Assembly: GCA_016207905.1 (NCBI GenBank)
Contig: JACQZC010000053.1
Span: 1-58,048 of the forward strand
Direction: 5' to 3'
Length of the DNA stretch: 58,048 nt
Source: Nitrospirota bacterium
GTDB lineage: Bacteria > Nitrospirota > Thermodesulfovibrionia > Thermodesulfovibrionales > JdFR-86
Shown here: positions 7,723 to 15,864 of the stretch, piece after piece
Layout of the letters: every line of letters starts with the position of its first letter
Position numbering within the stretch: the stretch's first letter is position 1
Notes under the pieces: model-generated
The model's input: the letters and a program-made list of their open reading frames with translations, nothing else
Database searches by the model: none
Told to the model about the DNA's origin: nothing
Translations under genes and position numbers: made by a program

Positions 7723-7887
7723 ACGATAAACCTTTGTTCCGATTCCTGGCGAGAAAATCCTGTTCGCCTCTTCCTCCGTATACGCATAGGAGCTTTTATT
7801 CGAGCAATTACCCAAGATTCTGATTTTCTCGAGGATGTCGTTTGTCCTTTTTGCCGCTATTTTTCTGAACCGTTCGCGCCGGGTTTC
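7687..7887 (-). pseudogene. Decayed small DNA-binding-like protein gene
   Basis: The minus strand encodes RRERFRKIAAKRTNDILE, then KIRILGNCSNKSSYAYTEEE, ending ANRIFSPGIG and a divergent tail to a stop. I recognise this as the small family (about 60-70 residues) with the pattern R..ki...iR.LGNcSN+s.Y.YTee...kIF found near phage and plasmid genes. Here a TAG precedes the first homologous codon with no start, and the end is out of register after RIFS, so it is a remnant. It lies antisense to the end of the lipoprotein pseudogene. Confidence 0.5.
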
Positions 7888-7951
7888 CTACACCATCTGT
7901 GTTATTTCCGAATCTCCTTGCCTTCTTTACGCTGTAGGTTGTTATAAGTTT

Positions 7952-8062
7952 TTGAGATTCTGAAATAAATTCAGAATGACAGACCCTTTCCCTGTCACCC
8001 TGAACTTGTTTCAGGGTCTAATGAGATGCTGAACTGAGATGCTGAAACAAGTTCAGCATGAC
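7952..8062. repeat. Cluster of palindromic interspersed repeats
   Basis: Three short inverted-repeat units: ATTCTGAAATAAATTCAGAAT, then CCCTGAACTTGTTTCAGGG, then GATGCTGAAACAAGTTCAGC, each linked to a TGACA or TGTCA motif. They are the kind whose translation gives HPELVSG/HAELVSAS peptides. A similar cluster lies at 8819-8990 on the other side of hicBA. Confidence 0.85.
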
Positions 8063-8264
8063 AATGCCTTTGGGCATTGCAGATAGAATGTATCCGGTGC
8101 AGATAACAGAATAATACAATTCTGGGGACACCATACTTAATTTCAGCCCGACAATAATTAAGGCGATTCTTTTGGATGTGGAATAATACGAATACATGGT
8201 TGCAGTGTTTCAGAAGCAAAAACGACTTGCCAAGAACGGCTTGATGCGGAACTTCTGTGGCTTT
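8063..8264. other. Intergenic stretch with a possible transposase-element scar
   Basis: No gene supported. At about 8121-8143 the bases CTGGGGACACCATACTTAATT occur; from memory this motif borders REP-associated IS200-like transposase genes in many genomes, but no transposase coding remains. The open frame on the minus strand (8219-7995) is repeat-derived. Confidence 0.35.
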
Positions 8265-8510
8265 TTAGTCAAAAAGCTCTTTACATAGTTTCAGAAAATC
8301 TATTTTAAGGTATGAGGCGACATCCTTAAGGATACCACTTAAAGTGCCGACTTTTAGGGTCTTATGTGCAGGTATGGTGATGCGATGTTGCCTGCCTTTT
8401 ATTGACGATACCAGCCTGACATGGCTGCCTGTCTGGTGTATTGTTTGATAACCGTATTTTGCAAGAAGTGAAGCAAGTGCATAGCCACCGATGTCCCGTG
8501 GCAGTTTCAT
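8265..8510 (-). CDS. hicA: HicA-type mRNA interferase toxin
   Basis: An 81-residue HicA/YcfA family protein: short, basic, double-stranded-RNA-binding-like fold. The conserved core is present: N-terminal helix (LASLLAKYGYQ), then TGSHVRLV with the catalytic His, then HRITIPAHKTLKVGTLSGIL. HicA cleaves mRNA and is blocked by HicB. The gene overlaps the upstream antitoxin by 4 bases (ATGA-type), so the antitoxin is translated first. The module is bounded on both sides by palindromic repeat clusters. Confidence 0.88.
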   Translation of the reverse strand: MKLPRDIGGYALASLLAKYGYQTIHQTGSHVRLVSSIKGRQHRITIPAHKTLKVGTLSGILKDVASYLKIDFLKLCKELFD

Positions 8511-8716
8511 ACGGCAAGAAGTTCTTCTGTTACCATATGCAAGCGTATTATTTTAGGTCTATCCTGCTCGTCGAAATGACACAGGACGGCATCATGAACC
8601 ATTTTTTTAAGTTCTTCAAGTGTATCAGCCTCGGTAAAGATTGAATGACCTAATGCCTTAGCCTCATAACCTCCTTCTAAAGATTCCTCGATAACAAAGA
8701 TAACTTCTTTTTCCAT
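8507..8716 (-). CDS. hicB: HicB-like antitoxin
   Basis: A 69-residue partner of HicA. It has the partial RNase H-like HicB core: VIFVIEESLEGGYEAKALGH, then TEADTLEELKKMVHDAVLCHF. There is no C-terminal helix-turn-helix, so any autoregulation would need another route. The frame is open back to 8803, but ATG 8716 has AGAGGTG at the right distance and removes a Lys/Cys-rich unrelated extension, so it is chosen. A promoter lies at 8747-8776. Confidence 0.82.
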   Translation of the reverse strand: MEKEVIFVIEESLEGGYEAKALGHSIFTEADTLEELKKMVHDAVLCHFDEQDRPKIIRLHMVTEELLAV

Positions 8717-8746
8717 ATCGCACCTCTTCTTATCTATATATATCCG

Positions 8747-8776
8747 ATTATAACAGGTAACCTTCTTTAGTGGCAA
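8747..8776 (-). promoter_or_regulatory. Predicted promoter of hicBA
   Basis: On the minus strand TTGCCA (8776-8771) and TATAAT (8752-8747) are separated by 18 bases, about 30 bases before the hicB start. Confidence 0.6.
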
Positions 8777-8818
8777 TATATTGGGAGGAGAATAAAAGAG
8801 CAACAGAGCAGGAGTAAC

Positions 8819-8990
8819 TGAGATTCTGAAATAAATTCAGAATGACAAATCGGTTTGCAGATATTCAATACTGTCACCCTGAACTCGTTTCAGGGTCTTA
8901 TAACCAGTTGATTTTATTAGATGCTGAAATAAATTCAGCATGACAGGCTGAGATTGCTTCTGCCGAGGCATCGGCATCGCAATGACAGAA
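8819..8990. repeat. Second cluster of palindromic interspersed repeats
   Basis: Contains ATTCTGAAATAAATTCAGAAT again, CCCTGAACTCGTTTCAGGG, GATGCTGAAATAAATTCAGC and an ATTGCTTC...GCATCGCAATGACA unit. The last unit is the same type found inside the DUF4384 gene at 54872-54912. No gene supported in 8820-9019. Confidence 0.85.
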
Positions 8991-9019
8991 AGGGGAGAAA
9001 ACCATAGTGCATTTTTTAC

Positions 9020-9049
9020 TTGACAAAAGGGGATAAAATCCTCTATTAT
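9020..9049 (+). promoter_or_regulatory. Near-consensus promoter upstream of leader repeat copy 2
   Basis: TTGACA at 9020-9025 and TATTAT at 9044-9049 with an 18-base spacer. Transcription from here would run through the repeat at 9086-9246 into the cytochrome operon, giving a 5' leader of about 310 bases. The sequence just after the -10 resembles that after the promoter at 16477-16505. Confidence 0.65.
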
Positions 9050-9085
9050 ATAACTTTAGTTTAAAGGAGCAAGGAGAGACCCTTT

Positions 9086-9246
9086 GACAGGCTCAGAAAG
9101 ACGAAAGAGGAGACAGAGAGTGCAGAAGTGCAAATAAAATGCATAAAAGTGAACCAAAACGGAACTAAACGGAACTAAAATGGAAGCAGGAATCATTAAA
9201 AATCAATGGGTTATGAGGCACCCCCCCTCCCTATAAACTAAAGCAA
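9086..9246 (+). repeat. Dispersed leader repeat, copy 2
   Basis: Near-identical to 14-172 over about 155 bases, including the tandem CGGAACTAAA pair. The core TTATGAGGCACCCCCCC...CCTATAA can close a stem with a C-rich loop. It lies between a strong promoter and the 13-heme cytochrome gene. Bases 9247-9350 hold no recognisable feature besides AT-rich sequence. Confidence 0.85.
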
Positions 9247-9368
9247 AAACATTAGACCCTGAAAGGATGAAGCAGGTTGCCTTACATTATTATATTGCTT
9301 TTTTCCAATCTAAGATTATATATTGTAATTATCAGCGAATCTAAATCTAAAGAAAGGAGGTAGTAAAG

Positions 9369-11090
9369 ATGTTCAAGCTTAATGCTGAACGGATTGCTGG
9401 AAAGGGAAGCATCTGGATGATTCTGCTTGGCCCGTTTTTTGGAGTGCTGTTTGTATGCTTAATCCCCTTTGTGTCAATGCTCGTTGCCGTAGTGTTTCTC
9501 ACCCGCATAGCCTCGGCAAGTGTCCTGTCTTCCGATGAGGCAGGGATGTGCATGGGCTGTCATTCGACTCCTATTGTCAAGACCTTTAAAAACGGAGAGA
9601 AACTCTCTATAGTTCTGAGCGAAAAGCACTTCAAAGACACTGTTCATAGTTTCCTTGGCTGTTCGGACTGCCACAACGACATCTCTATGGACAATCATCC
9701 ATCTGCGGTATATGGTAGCAAGCGGGAATTTAGCCTCCATGTCACATCTGCATGCAGAAACTGCCATCCAGATGAGCAAATCCTCAAAAAGCCCCTTCAC
9801 CAGCACGCAGTAACCAGAGCAAATGCACCGCCTTGCTCTGAGTGTCACGGCTCGCACTCCATCAGGAAGTCTTCTGGATGGAAAGAAACCGCATCTGACT
9901 CTCAGTACTGTCTTACCTGTCATAAGCAAGACCTGAAGCTCTCTTTAAACGGAGAGGTCGTTTCTCTAAAGATTGACGAGACGGTCATCAGGAAATCTGT
10001 TCACTCAAATCACAATTGCTCTGACTGTCATGTGGGGTTTTCTAAAAAGGAGCATCCGCTTAAGAAGTTTGAAGGGAGGAGGCAACTCTCTGTGGAGATA
10101 TCAAGCAGTGTATGCAGGAGATGCCACCCTGATAAGTACGCGGAGTTTGAAGGCAGTATCCACTTTGGAATGCTCAAGGAGGGAAACCTTAAGGCACCTG
10201 TGTGCACAGACTGTCATGGTGCCCACTCTGTAGGGCCAAAGGCAATAGCAGAGACAATGGCAGGTGTGCCATGCAGAAAATGCCATGAGGACACTTTTGA
10301 GGAGTTCAAGGGAAGCGTTCATGGTGTGGCAAAGGCAGGTGGCAAGGCAGCCGCACCAATATGTTCGTCCTGCCATTCTGCACATGGGGTAAAACCAGCT
10401 ACACTTTCAATGTCCCCAAAGGCAAGATGCACTGTCTGCCACAACAACGCTGAATATATGCATGACCAGTGGCTTCCGAATGCGGCTATACATCTCGAGG
10501 CAGTTGCCTGCACAGCATGCCATGTCCCTAATGTAGGACGCAGGATATACCTTAGTATAACGGACAGAGATTCAGGCAAGGTTATCTCAGAGCCAAAGGT
10601 AAAAGAGCTTTTGGGCGCAGACTATGGGATGCTAACAGATAACCCTAAAGGAGGCATAGGGGGCAGACAACTCTGGGATATCTATCAGAGGCTCAACGAT
10701 AAGGAAACCTCAGTGAGACTAAAAGGCACAGTTGGCATTCAGGACTCCATAAAGTCCCATTGCGTAACCGACAAGAGCAAGGCACTAAGGCAGTGCGATA
10801 CCTGCCATAACGCCCAGTCAGATTCCTTTAAGGCTGTTTCGCTTTCAGTCATAAAGGGCAATGGCAAGGAGGGGTTCGTCGATGTCAACCCCAAGGCGCT
10901 GAGTTCGATATTCTCTGTGTTGCCTCTTAACCAGTTCTATGCCTTAGGCTCAATGCGTGTGAAAATACTGGATTTCCTTGGCATATTCATGGTTCTGGCA
11001 GGTGCGTCATTCCCTGCAGTGCATATAACCATGAGGATACTGACAAGACGGCTGAGGGCTTCCAAAAAACATAAAGGACATGGGAGGTGA
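9369..11090 (+). CDS. Membrane-anchored 13-heme c-type cytochrome
   Basis: A 573-residue protein with thirteen CxxCH heme sites, in order CMGCH, CSDCH, CRNCH, CSECH, CLTCH, CSDCH, CRRCH, CTDCH, CRKCH, CSSCH, CTVCH, CTACH and CDTCH. Hemes 2-5 and 6-10 repeat the pattern CSDCH..CR.CHP..C.xCHGxHS, suggesting internal duplication. A hydrophobic helix at about 18-48 anchors the N-terminus and a second at about 533-553 lies near the basic C-terminus, so the heme domain should be periplasmic. It precedes a cytochrome b gene (5-base gap), so the pair probably moves electrons between the quinone pool and periplasmic carriers. The start is well set by AAAGGAGG before ATG 9369. The substrate cannot be told from sequence. 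Confidence 0.93.
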   Translation: MFKLNAERIAGKGSIWMILLGPFFGVLFVCLIPFVSMLVAVVFLTRIASASVLSSDEAGMCMGCHSTPIVKTFKNGEKLSIVLSEKHFKDTVHSFLGCSDCHNDISMDNHPSAVYGSKREFSLHVTSACRNCHPDEQILKKPLHQHAVTRANAPPCSECHGSHSIRKSSGWKETASDSQYCLTCHKQDLKLSLNGEVVSLKIDETVIRKSVHSNHNCSDCHVGFSKKEHPLKKFEGRRQLSVEISSSVCRRCHPDKYAEFEGSIHFGMLKEGNLKAPVCTDCHGAHSVGPKAIAETMAGVPCRKCHEDTFEEFKGSVHGVAKAGGKAAAPICSSCHSAHGVKPATLSMSPKARCTVCHNNAEYMHDQWLPNAAIHLEAVACTACHVPNVGRRIYLSITDRDSGKVISEPKVKELLGADYGMLTDNPKGGIGGRQLWDIYQRLNDKETSVRLKGTVGIQDSIKSHCVTDKSKALRQCDTCHNAQSDSFKAVSLSVIKGNGKEGFVDVNPKALSSIFSVLPLNQFYALGSMRVKILDFLGIFMVLAGASFPAVHITMRILTRRLRASKKHKGHGR

Positions 11091-11094
11091 AAAC

Positions 11095-11721
11095 ATGAAA
11101 AAGATATATCTTCACCCCATACCAGTAAGGATCTGGCACTGGATAAATGCCCTGAGCTTCCTTGCGCTGATTGTCACAGGGCTTCAGATACGCTACAGGG
11201 ACATCATGAACCTCATGACATTCAAGTTTGCAGTTGACACCCACAACATATGCGGGTTCATCCTTCTTGGAAACTTCCTTTTGTGGCTGGGCTACTATCT
11301 CATCTCAGGCAAGATTAAGACCTATGTGCCGGCATTCAGCCCTAAGAAGTTCATCGAGGGAAGCATCAGGCAGGCAAGGTATTACGCATACGGAATATTC
11401 GTTGGCGAAGAAAACCCGCATCATCCTTCGCCTGACAATAAATTCAACCCCTTACAGCAGATGGCTTATCTGAACATCATGGCCATGTTTATTCCGCTTC
11501 AGATTGTGACAGGCATTTTGATGTGGGATGTAAAGGGCTTCTCCCAATTCATAAGCCTTGCAGGCGGCATAAAGATAGTGGACACGGTTCATGTGCTTCT
11601 GTTTCTGTTCTTTAGCTCGTTTCTTTTCATACACATCTACCTTGCAACATTAGGACACACTGTAACTGCCCATATAAAGGCAATGTTTACAGGGTATGAA
11701 GAAGAAGAAGAGCATCACTGA
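11095..11721 (+). CDS. Cytochrome b subunit (b561/PhsC-like) partner of the multiheme cytochrome
   Basis: A 208-residue integral membrane protein with four or five hydrophobic helices. His residues placed as in the di-heme b561-type subunits of thiosulfate reductase and NiFe hydrogenase are visible: IWHWIN near residue 15, DTHNICG near 52, TVHVLLF near 164 and IHIYLATLGH near 180. It would oxidise or reduce quinol and exchange electrons with the 13-heme protein. The ATG at 11080 lies before its own ribosome site (GGGAGGTG), so ATG 11095 is the start. An acidic/His tail (EEEEEHH) ends the protein. Confidence 0.88.
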   Translation: MKKIYLHPIPVRIWHWINALSFLALIVTGLQIRYRDIMNLMTFKFAVDTHNICGFILLGNFLLWLGYYLISGKIKTYVPAFSPKKFIEGSIRQARYYAYGIFVGEENPHHPSPDNKFNPLQQMAYLNIMAMFIPLQIVTGILMWDVKGFSQFISLAGGIKIVDTVHVLLFLFFSSFLFIHIYLATLGHTVTAHIKAMFTGYEEEEEHH

Positions 11722-11731
11722 TTGATTTTTT

Positions 11732-11752
11732 GGGGGAGGCTTTGCCTCCCCC
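11732..11752 (+). terminator. GC-rich hairpin after the cytochrome operon
   Basis: GGGGGAGGC (11732-11740) pairs perfectly with GCCTCCCCC (11744-11752) around a TTT loop, 11 bases after the stop codon. The T-run lies before rather than after the stem, so it is a 3'-end stabiliser or a non-canonical terminator. Confidence 0.6.
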
Positions 11753-11884
11753 ATTGTAACTGCCGGGTAATGTCAATTATTCTGTGTAAATTCATTTAAG
11801 GGCTTTTAGCATGCAGAACATGTTATTATAAAAGTTGTTCTGCTTTATGTCGGTAAGAAACATAGAAAACACTCATAAGGGAGT

Positions 11885-13696
11885 ATGGTTTTGCGGAAAA
11901 CAAGGAATGACTTAAGGAATATCGCCATCATCGCTCATGTGGACCATGGGAAGACCACCTTGGTGGACGGCATGTTGCACCAGTCCGGCATCTTCAGGAG
12001 CAACCAGAAGGTAAAGGAAAGGGTTATGGACAGCATTGACCTTGAGCGGGAGAAAGGCATCACCATTATGGCTAAAAATACAGCCATCACATACGGCGAT
12101 GTTACTATAAATATAGTGGATACTCCGGGTCATGCCGACTTCGGCGGCGAGGTAGAGAGGACCCTTAAGATGGTGGACGGCGTGCTCCTTTTGGTAGACG
12201 CATCGGAAGGCCCCCTTCCCCAGACACGGTTTGTGCTGAAAAAGGCGCTTGAGCTTAAGCTGCCGCCCATACTTGTGATAAACAAGATAGACAGGCACGA
12301 CGCCCGGGTTCAGGAGGTCCTCAATGAGGTCTATGACCTCTTCATAGACCTTGGAGCCTTGGAGGAACAGCTTGATTTCCCGATAGTCTACACCAATGCC
12401 AAGGTCGGAGTTGCATCGCTTGAGCCGGGCGGCGAATTTAAAAACCTTATGCCTCTTTTTGATATGATAATCAACTACATGCCGCCTCCTGTGTACGACG
12501 ATTCAATGCCTCTTCAGATGCTCGTTACAAACATAGATTACGACGACTATACCGGCAGGCTTGCCATAGGCAGGGTGTTCTCCGGGGCAGTACGGCAGGG
12601 GCAGACCGTGAGGATTATCGGTGAAAACGGAGGGCCGGTCACAGGAAAGGTGAGCATGCTTTACTCATTTAAGGGTCTCGAGAAGGTGCCCATCGAATTA
12701 TCCAGCGCAGGCGATATCGTGTCCGTAGCCGGTCTTGAGGGCGTAGGCATAGGGGACACGGTGGGCGATTTGGAGGACCCCCGGCAGTTGCCACGGATTG
12801 CAGTGGACGAGCCAACGCTCTCGATGGTCTTTTCGGTAAATACATCGCCTATGGCAGGAAGGGAAGGCAGGGTTGTAACCTCCCGTCAGATATGCGACAG
12901 GCTCGAAAAAGAGGTGCTTCATAATGTAAGTATCCGAGTGGATTTTACCGTTACGGACTCCTTTACGGTCAAGGGGAGGGGAGAACTCCAGCTTGCAATA
13001 CTGATAGAGATGATGAGGCGGGAGGGTTACGAGATGTCCGTGTCCATGCCGGAGGTCATAACAAAGGACATTGGCGGAGTCATCCATGAGCCGGTGGAGC
13101 TTGTGGTTATTGACATCCCGGAGGAGTTCGTGGGCGTTGTCTCCCAGCAGATGGGTGTGAGAAAGGGTAGGATGCTCAAGGTGCAGCAGAGCCGGGGCAG
13201 GGTGAGGCTTGAATTCAATGTACCCTCAAGGGGGCTTATCGGATTCCGCGCCCGGTTTCTTATGGACACGAGGGGCACGGGGCTTGCGCATCAGGTCTTT
13301 GACGGGTATGAGCCTTGGACTGGCCCGATGACCAAGCGTCCCACTGGAGCGTTAGTGTCGGACCGCAAGGGCATATCCACCACATTTGCCCTTTTCCACC
13401 TTCAGCCGAGGGGAGTCCTTTTCATTCCGGCAGGCATAGAGGTCTATGAGGGCATGATAGCAGGCGAAAACTCACGGGATGTTGACCTCGATGTGAATGT
13501 GACCAAGGAAAAGAAGCTCACAAACATGAGGGCATCAGGTGCAGACGAAGCCCTCAGGCTGATACCTCCGAGGACGCTTTCCCTTGAGACGGCAATAGAG
13601 TTTATTAAAGAAGACGAGCTGATAGAAGTTACGCCTGTCTCCCTGAGACTGAGGAAGAGAGTGCTCGATGCCTCAAAAAGGCCAAGGAGAAGGTAA
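11885..13696 (+). CDS. typA: GTPase TypA/BipA
   Basis: A 603-residue translational GTPase of the TypA/BipA family, a ribosome-associated factor with roles in stress and 50S assembly. G-motifs visible: AHVDHGKTT (P-loop), the REKGITI switch [15 protein letters not shown] (G3) and NKIDR (G4). The C-terminal TypA-specific part includes RGLIGFR and the [20 protein letters not shown] segment. Length matches the family. Composition stands out: one 60-base line near 12781 counts 34 G/C, against 25 in a typical line near 30001, and arginine codons include many CGG/CGC instead of AGG. This hints at transfer or strong codon selection. ATG 11885 follows GGGAG. Confidence 0.96.
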   Translation: MVLRKTRNDLRNIAIIAHVDHGKTTLVDGMLHQSGIFRSNQKVKERVMDSIDLEREKGITIMAKNTAITYGDVTINIVDTPGHADFGGEVERTLKMVDGVLLLVDASEGPLPQTRFVLKKALELKLPPILVINKIDRHDARVQEVLNEVYDLFIDLGALEEQLDFPIVYTNAKVGVASLEPGGEFKNLMPLFDMIINYMPPPVYDDSMPLQMLVTNIDYDDYTGRLAIGRVFSGAVRQGQTVRIIGENGGPVTGKVSMLYSFKGLEKVPIELSSAGDIVSVAGLEGVGIGDTVGDLEDPRQLPRIAVDEPTLSMVFSVNTSPMAGREGRVVTSRQICDRLEKEVLHNVSIRVDFTVTDSFTVKGRGELQLAILIEMMRREGYEMSVSMPEVITKDIGGVIHEPVELVVIDIPEEFVGVVSQQMGVRKGRMLKVQQSRGRVRLEFNVPSRGLIGFRARFLMDTRGTGLAHQVFDGYEPWTGPMTKRPTGALVSDRKGISTTFALFHLQPRGVLFIPAGIEVYEGMIAGENSRDVDLDVNVTKEKKLTNMRASGADEALRLIPPRTLSLETAIEFIKEDELIEVTPVSLRLRKRVLDASKRPRRR

Positions 13697-13788
13697 GGGG
13701 CATTGTCCCTTCCCTCCTGTCCTGCCAAAATGATAATGTTCTAATAGAGGCTATAATTTTCCTGAGCCTATTTCTATTTCCAATCTTA

Positions 13789-13807
13789 TTTGGGGTTTCA
13801 CCCCAAA
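13789..13807. terminator. Hairpin downstream of typA
   Basis: TTTGGGG (13789-13795) pairs with CCCCAAA (13801-13807), about 95 bases after typA. No T-run follows. It marks the junction between the GC-richer typA block and the AT-rich island that starts near 13870. Confidence 0.4.
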
Positions 13808-13942
13808 CCCCAGTTGCTTTAGGTGAATCGCATCTGCGATGTCCTTCATGCCCAAGAAAATGAATTAAAAAAATTTGGACTAAGGCATTTTACCTTATCT
13901 ATGGTATAATTGAAACGAGAAGGATTTGTAAAAGGAGTGTAT

Positions 13943-14251
13943 ATGTATTCAGTAGAAACTAAATATGAGCATATCACAATTGATAAAAAAGGAGTGCCTT
14001 TTATTGCAGGCACTACCATGAAAGTGGTTGAGCTTGTAGCAGAAAAGATAGCATATGGATGGAGCCCTGAGGAGCTACATCTCCAGCATCCTTATTTAAC
14101 ATTGGGACAGATTCATTCAGCATTGGCTTATTATTATGACAATGAAAAAAAACTCAATGAAGATATCGAACAACGCCTTCAAGGCATTATGCAATACAAG
14201 GCCGAAAAATCCCCTTTGAAAGAAAGATTAAGAGCCTCCCGGCTACTGTAG
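13943..14251 (+). CDS. DUF433 antitoxin-like protein
   Basis: A 102-residue small protein of the DUF433 type: KGVPFIAGTTMKVVELVAEKIAYGWSPEELH is the usual family block (PxIxGTRixV..v......G.spEel), followed by a LTLGQIHSALAYYYDN helix. DUF433 proteins carry a winged or HTH-like fold and pair with PIN-like DUF5615 toxins. ATG 13943 has AAAGGAG upstream and is preferred over the open frame from 13910. Its stop overlaps the GTG start of the next gene, so translation is coupled. A second such pair is at 46684-47281. Confidence 0.82.
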   Translation: MYSVETKYEHITIDKKGVPFIAGTTMKVVELVAEKIAYGWSPEELHLQHPYLTLGQIHSALAYYYDNEKKLNEDIEQRLQGIMQYKAEKSPLKERLRASRLL

Positions 14252-14601
14252 TGGCTGTCAAGCTTTACATGGATGCTCATATACCAAAGGCAATTACAAA
14301 TGGTCTCCGTCTAAGAGGGATTAATGTTCTTACAGCACAGGAAGACAATGCTGATAAACTTTCCGACCCTGAACTGTTAGACCGCGCAACGGCATTAAGT
14401 CGTGTGCTTTTTACTTTTGATGATGATTTATTGGTAGAGGCAGCAAAGAGACAACGGTTATCAATCCCATTTTCAGGAGTAATTTATACATCCCCCTTGA
14501 GTATTTCGATTGGAGCCTGTGTCAGAGACTTAGAAATAATTGCTCAATCTGGAGAACCTGAAGACCTTACTGATAGAGTAGAGTTTTTACCACTGAAGTA
14601 G
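14251..14601 (+). CDS. DUF5615 PIN-like toxin
   Basis: A 116-residue Mut7-C/DUF5615 PIN-like protein. It begins with the metal-site motif KLYMDAHIPKAI (Asp as in LLDE/MDAH), has LRLRGINVLTAQED and the second acidic site VLFTFDDDLL, and ends in a GVIYTSP strand. These are the conserved PIN active-site acids, so an RNase toxin is likely. It starts with GTG at 14251, sharing a base with the stop of the antitoxin-like gene. Bases 14602-14775 hold no recognised feature. Confidence 0.82.
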   Translation: MAVKLYMDAHIPKAITNGLRLRGINVLTAQEDNADKLSDPELLDRATALSRVLFTFDDDLLVEAAKRQRLSIPFSGVIYTSPLSISIGACVRDLEIIAQSGEPEDLTDRVEFLPLK

Positions 14602-14775
14602 AATAAATCTTTTTTAGAGCTGATAGAAGGAACTACAGAGGGTTGAACTATATGACACCTTTTGATAAGGTTGAGAAAGTTAGGGGGGCCATTTTTTTCT
14701 CATTGACCTTGCTTTTTCCAGAGATTTTCAGTATCTTCTTCATAGATAAAAAATAATAGAAGGCGATAAATAAAA

Positions 14776-15858
14776 ATGACAAAAAGTCCTGAAATAAAAG
14801 TTAACCCTGAGGTGTTGAAAGCACTTCGTGAGATTTCTGGATATAGCATTGATGAGGTGGCTAAGAAACTTAAAACCACTGCAGAAAAGATAAAAAAAAT
14901 AGAAGGTGGTCTTGCGGAATTTACTTTAACCCAAATAAAAAAATTATCTGATATTTATCATCGCCCTCTCTCTGCATTTTTCACAGACATACTCCCTATA
15001 ATGCCTGCACTAACAGACTTTAGAATAAATCGTGAAAAAAGATTAACCCCGCAGGTATATATAGCTGAAAGAAGGGCTTATTACATTGCTTATAAATTAG
15101 CTGAGTTAAGTGGTAGAAGAAGTCAAATTCCAGATTTTCCAGAGACATTAAAACCTGATGAATTAGCACACGAATTTAAAAAATATTTGAAAGTAGATAT
15201 ATTGAAATCAAAAAAATCAGACGAACTTTTAACTCACTACAAACAGGTATTGGAAGGAAAATTGTTTATATCAATTATAGAATTACCATTAAAGGCAGAA
15301 GATGTTAGAGGCTTTAGTGTTTTTGCCAATATCTCTGTCATTGTTTTAAATGAGGAAGACAATCCATCAATAAAATTATTCTCTCTTTTCCACGAAGTAT
15401 ATCACTTACTAAAAAGAAGCTCCGGTATATGTTCAATAGAGATTGAGCAAAAAGACAAAGACATAGAAGCAAGCTGTAATTTGTTTTCTGCAGAATTCCT
15501 TGTCCCTTTAGATGACTTAAAGGAAGAGTATAAAAGGTTTTTACAATTAGATGAACGCACAGTTTTAGAGCTTTCCGAAATTTATGGAGTGAGTAAACAG
15601 GTAATTATGCTTAGACTTCTCTGGTTAGGATATATATCTAAAGAAAGATATGAACAGTTTAAGAGGGAGGGAGAAAAGAAATTAAAAGGGAAAAAGTTTG
15701 GCCGTAGGGATTGGAACAAGGTATTTCAGAATCGTGTTGGGAATTTAGTCGTCAGAGAGGCGACTAATGCCTATCGGTCCGATAAAATTTCATATTCTGA
15801 GGTAATGAATATCTTAGGGTTGAAAGCTAAATACACAGAAAAATTTGTCGAATGGTAA
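14776..15858 (+). CDS. XRE regulator fused to ImmA/IrrE metallopeptidase
   Basis: A 360-residue protein with an N-terminal XRE helix-turn-helix (about 12-65: LKALREISGYSIDEVAKKL, then EKIKKIEGG) and a C-terminal ImmA/IrrE zinc peptidase. The catalytic HEVYH (H206-H210) is followed by the EASCNLFSAEFLVP helix that carries the third ligand. Such fusions cleave repressors or regulate toxin and mobile-element genes. The next gene, 6 bases on, is a DUF4411 PIN-like protein. This pairing recurs in genomes as a toxin-antitoxin-type unit, with the XRE-peptidase as the likely antitoxin. The sequence is clearly AT-rich, unlike typA. Confidence 0.9.
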   Translation: MTKSPEIKVNPEVLKALREISGYSIDEVAKKLKTTAEKIKKIEGGLAEFTLTQIKKLSDIYHRPLSAFFTDILPIMPALTDFRINREKRLTPQVYIAERRAYYIAYKLAELSGRRSQIPDFPETLKPDELAHEFKKYLKVDILKSKKSDELLTHYKQVLEGKLFISIIELPLKAEDVRGFSVFANISVIVLNEEDNPSIKLFSLFHEVYHLLKRSSGICSIEIEQKDKDIEASCNLFSAEFLVPLDDLKEEYKRFLQLDERTVLELSEIYGVSKQVIMLRLLWLGYISKERYEQFKREGEKKLKGKKFGRRDWNKVFQNRVGNLVVREATNAYRSDKISYSEVMNILGLKAKYTEKFVEW

Positions 15859-15864
15859 TTTAGA

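Noticed and set aside
7995-8219. Minus-strand open frame ending in HAELVSAS-type residues
   Set aside because: The end is the translation of palindromic repeats and the rest lies over intergenic sequence without recognisable protein content.
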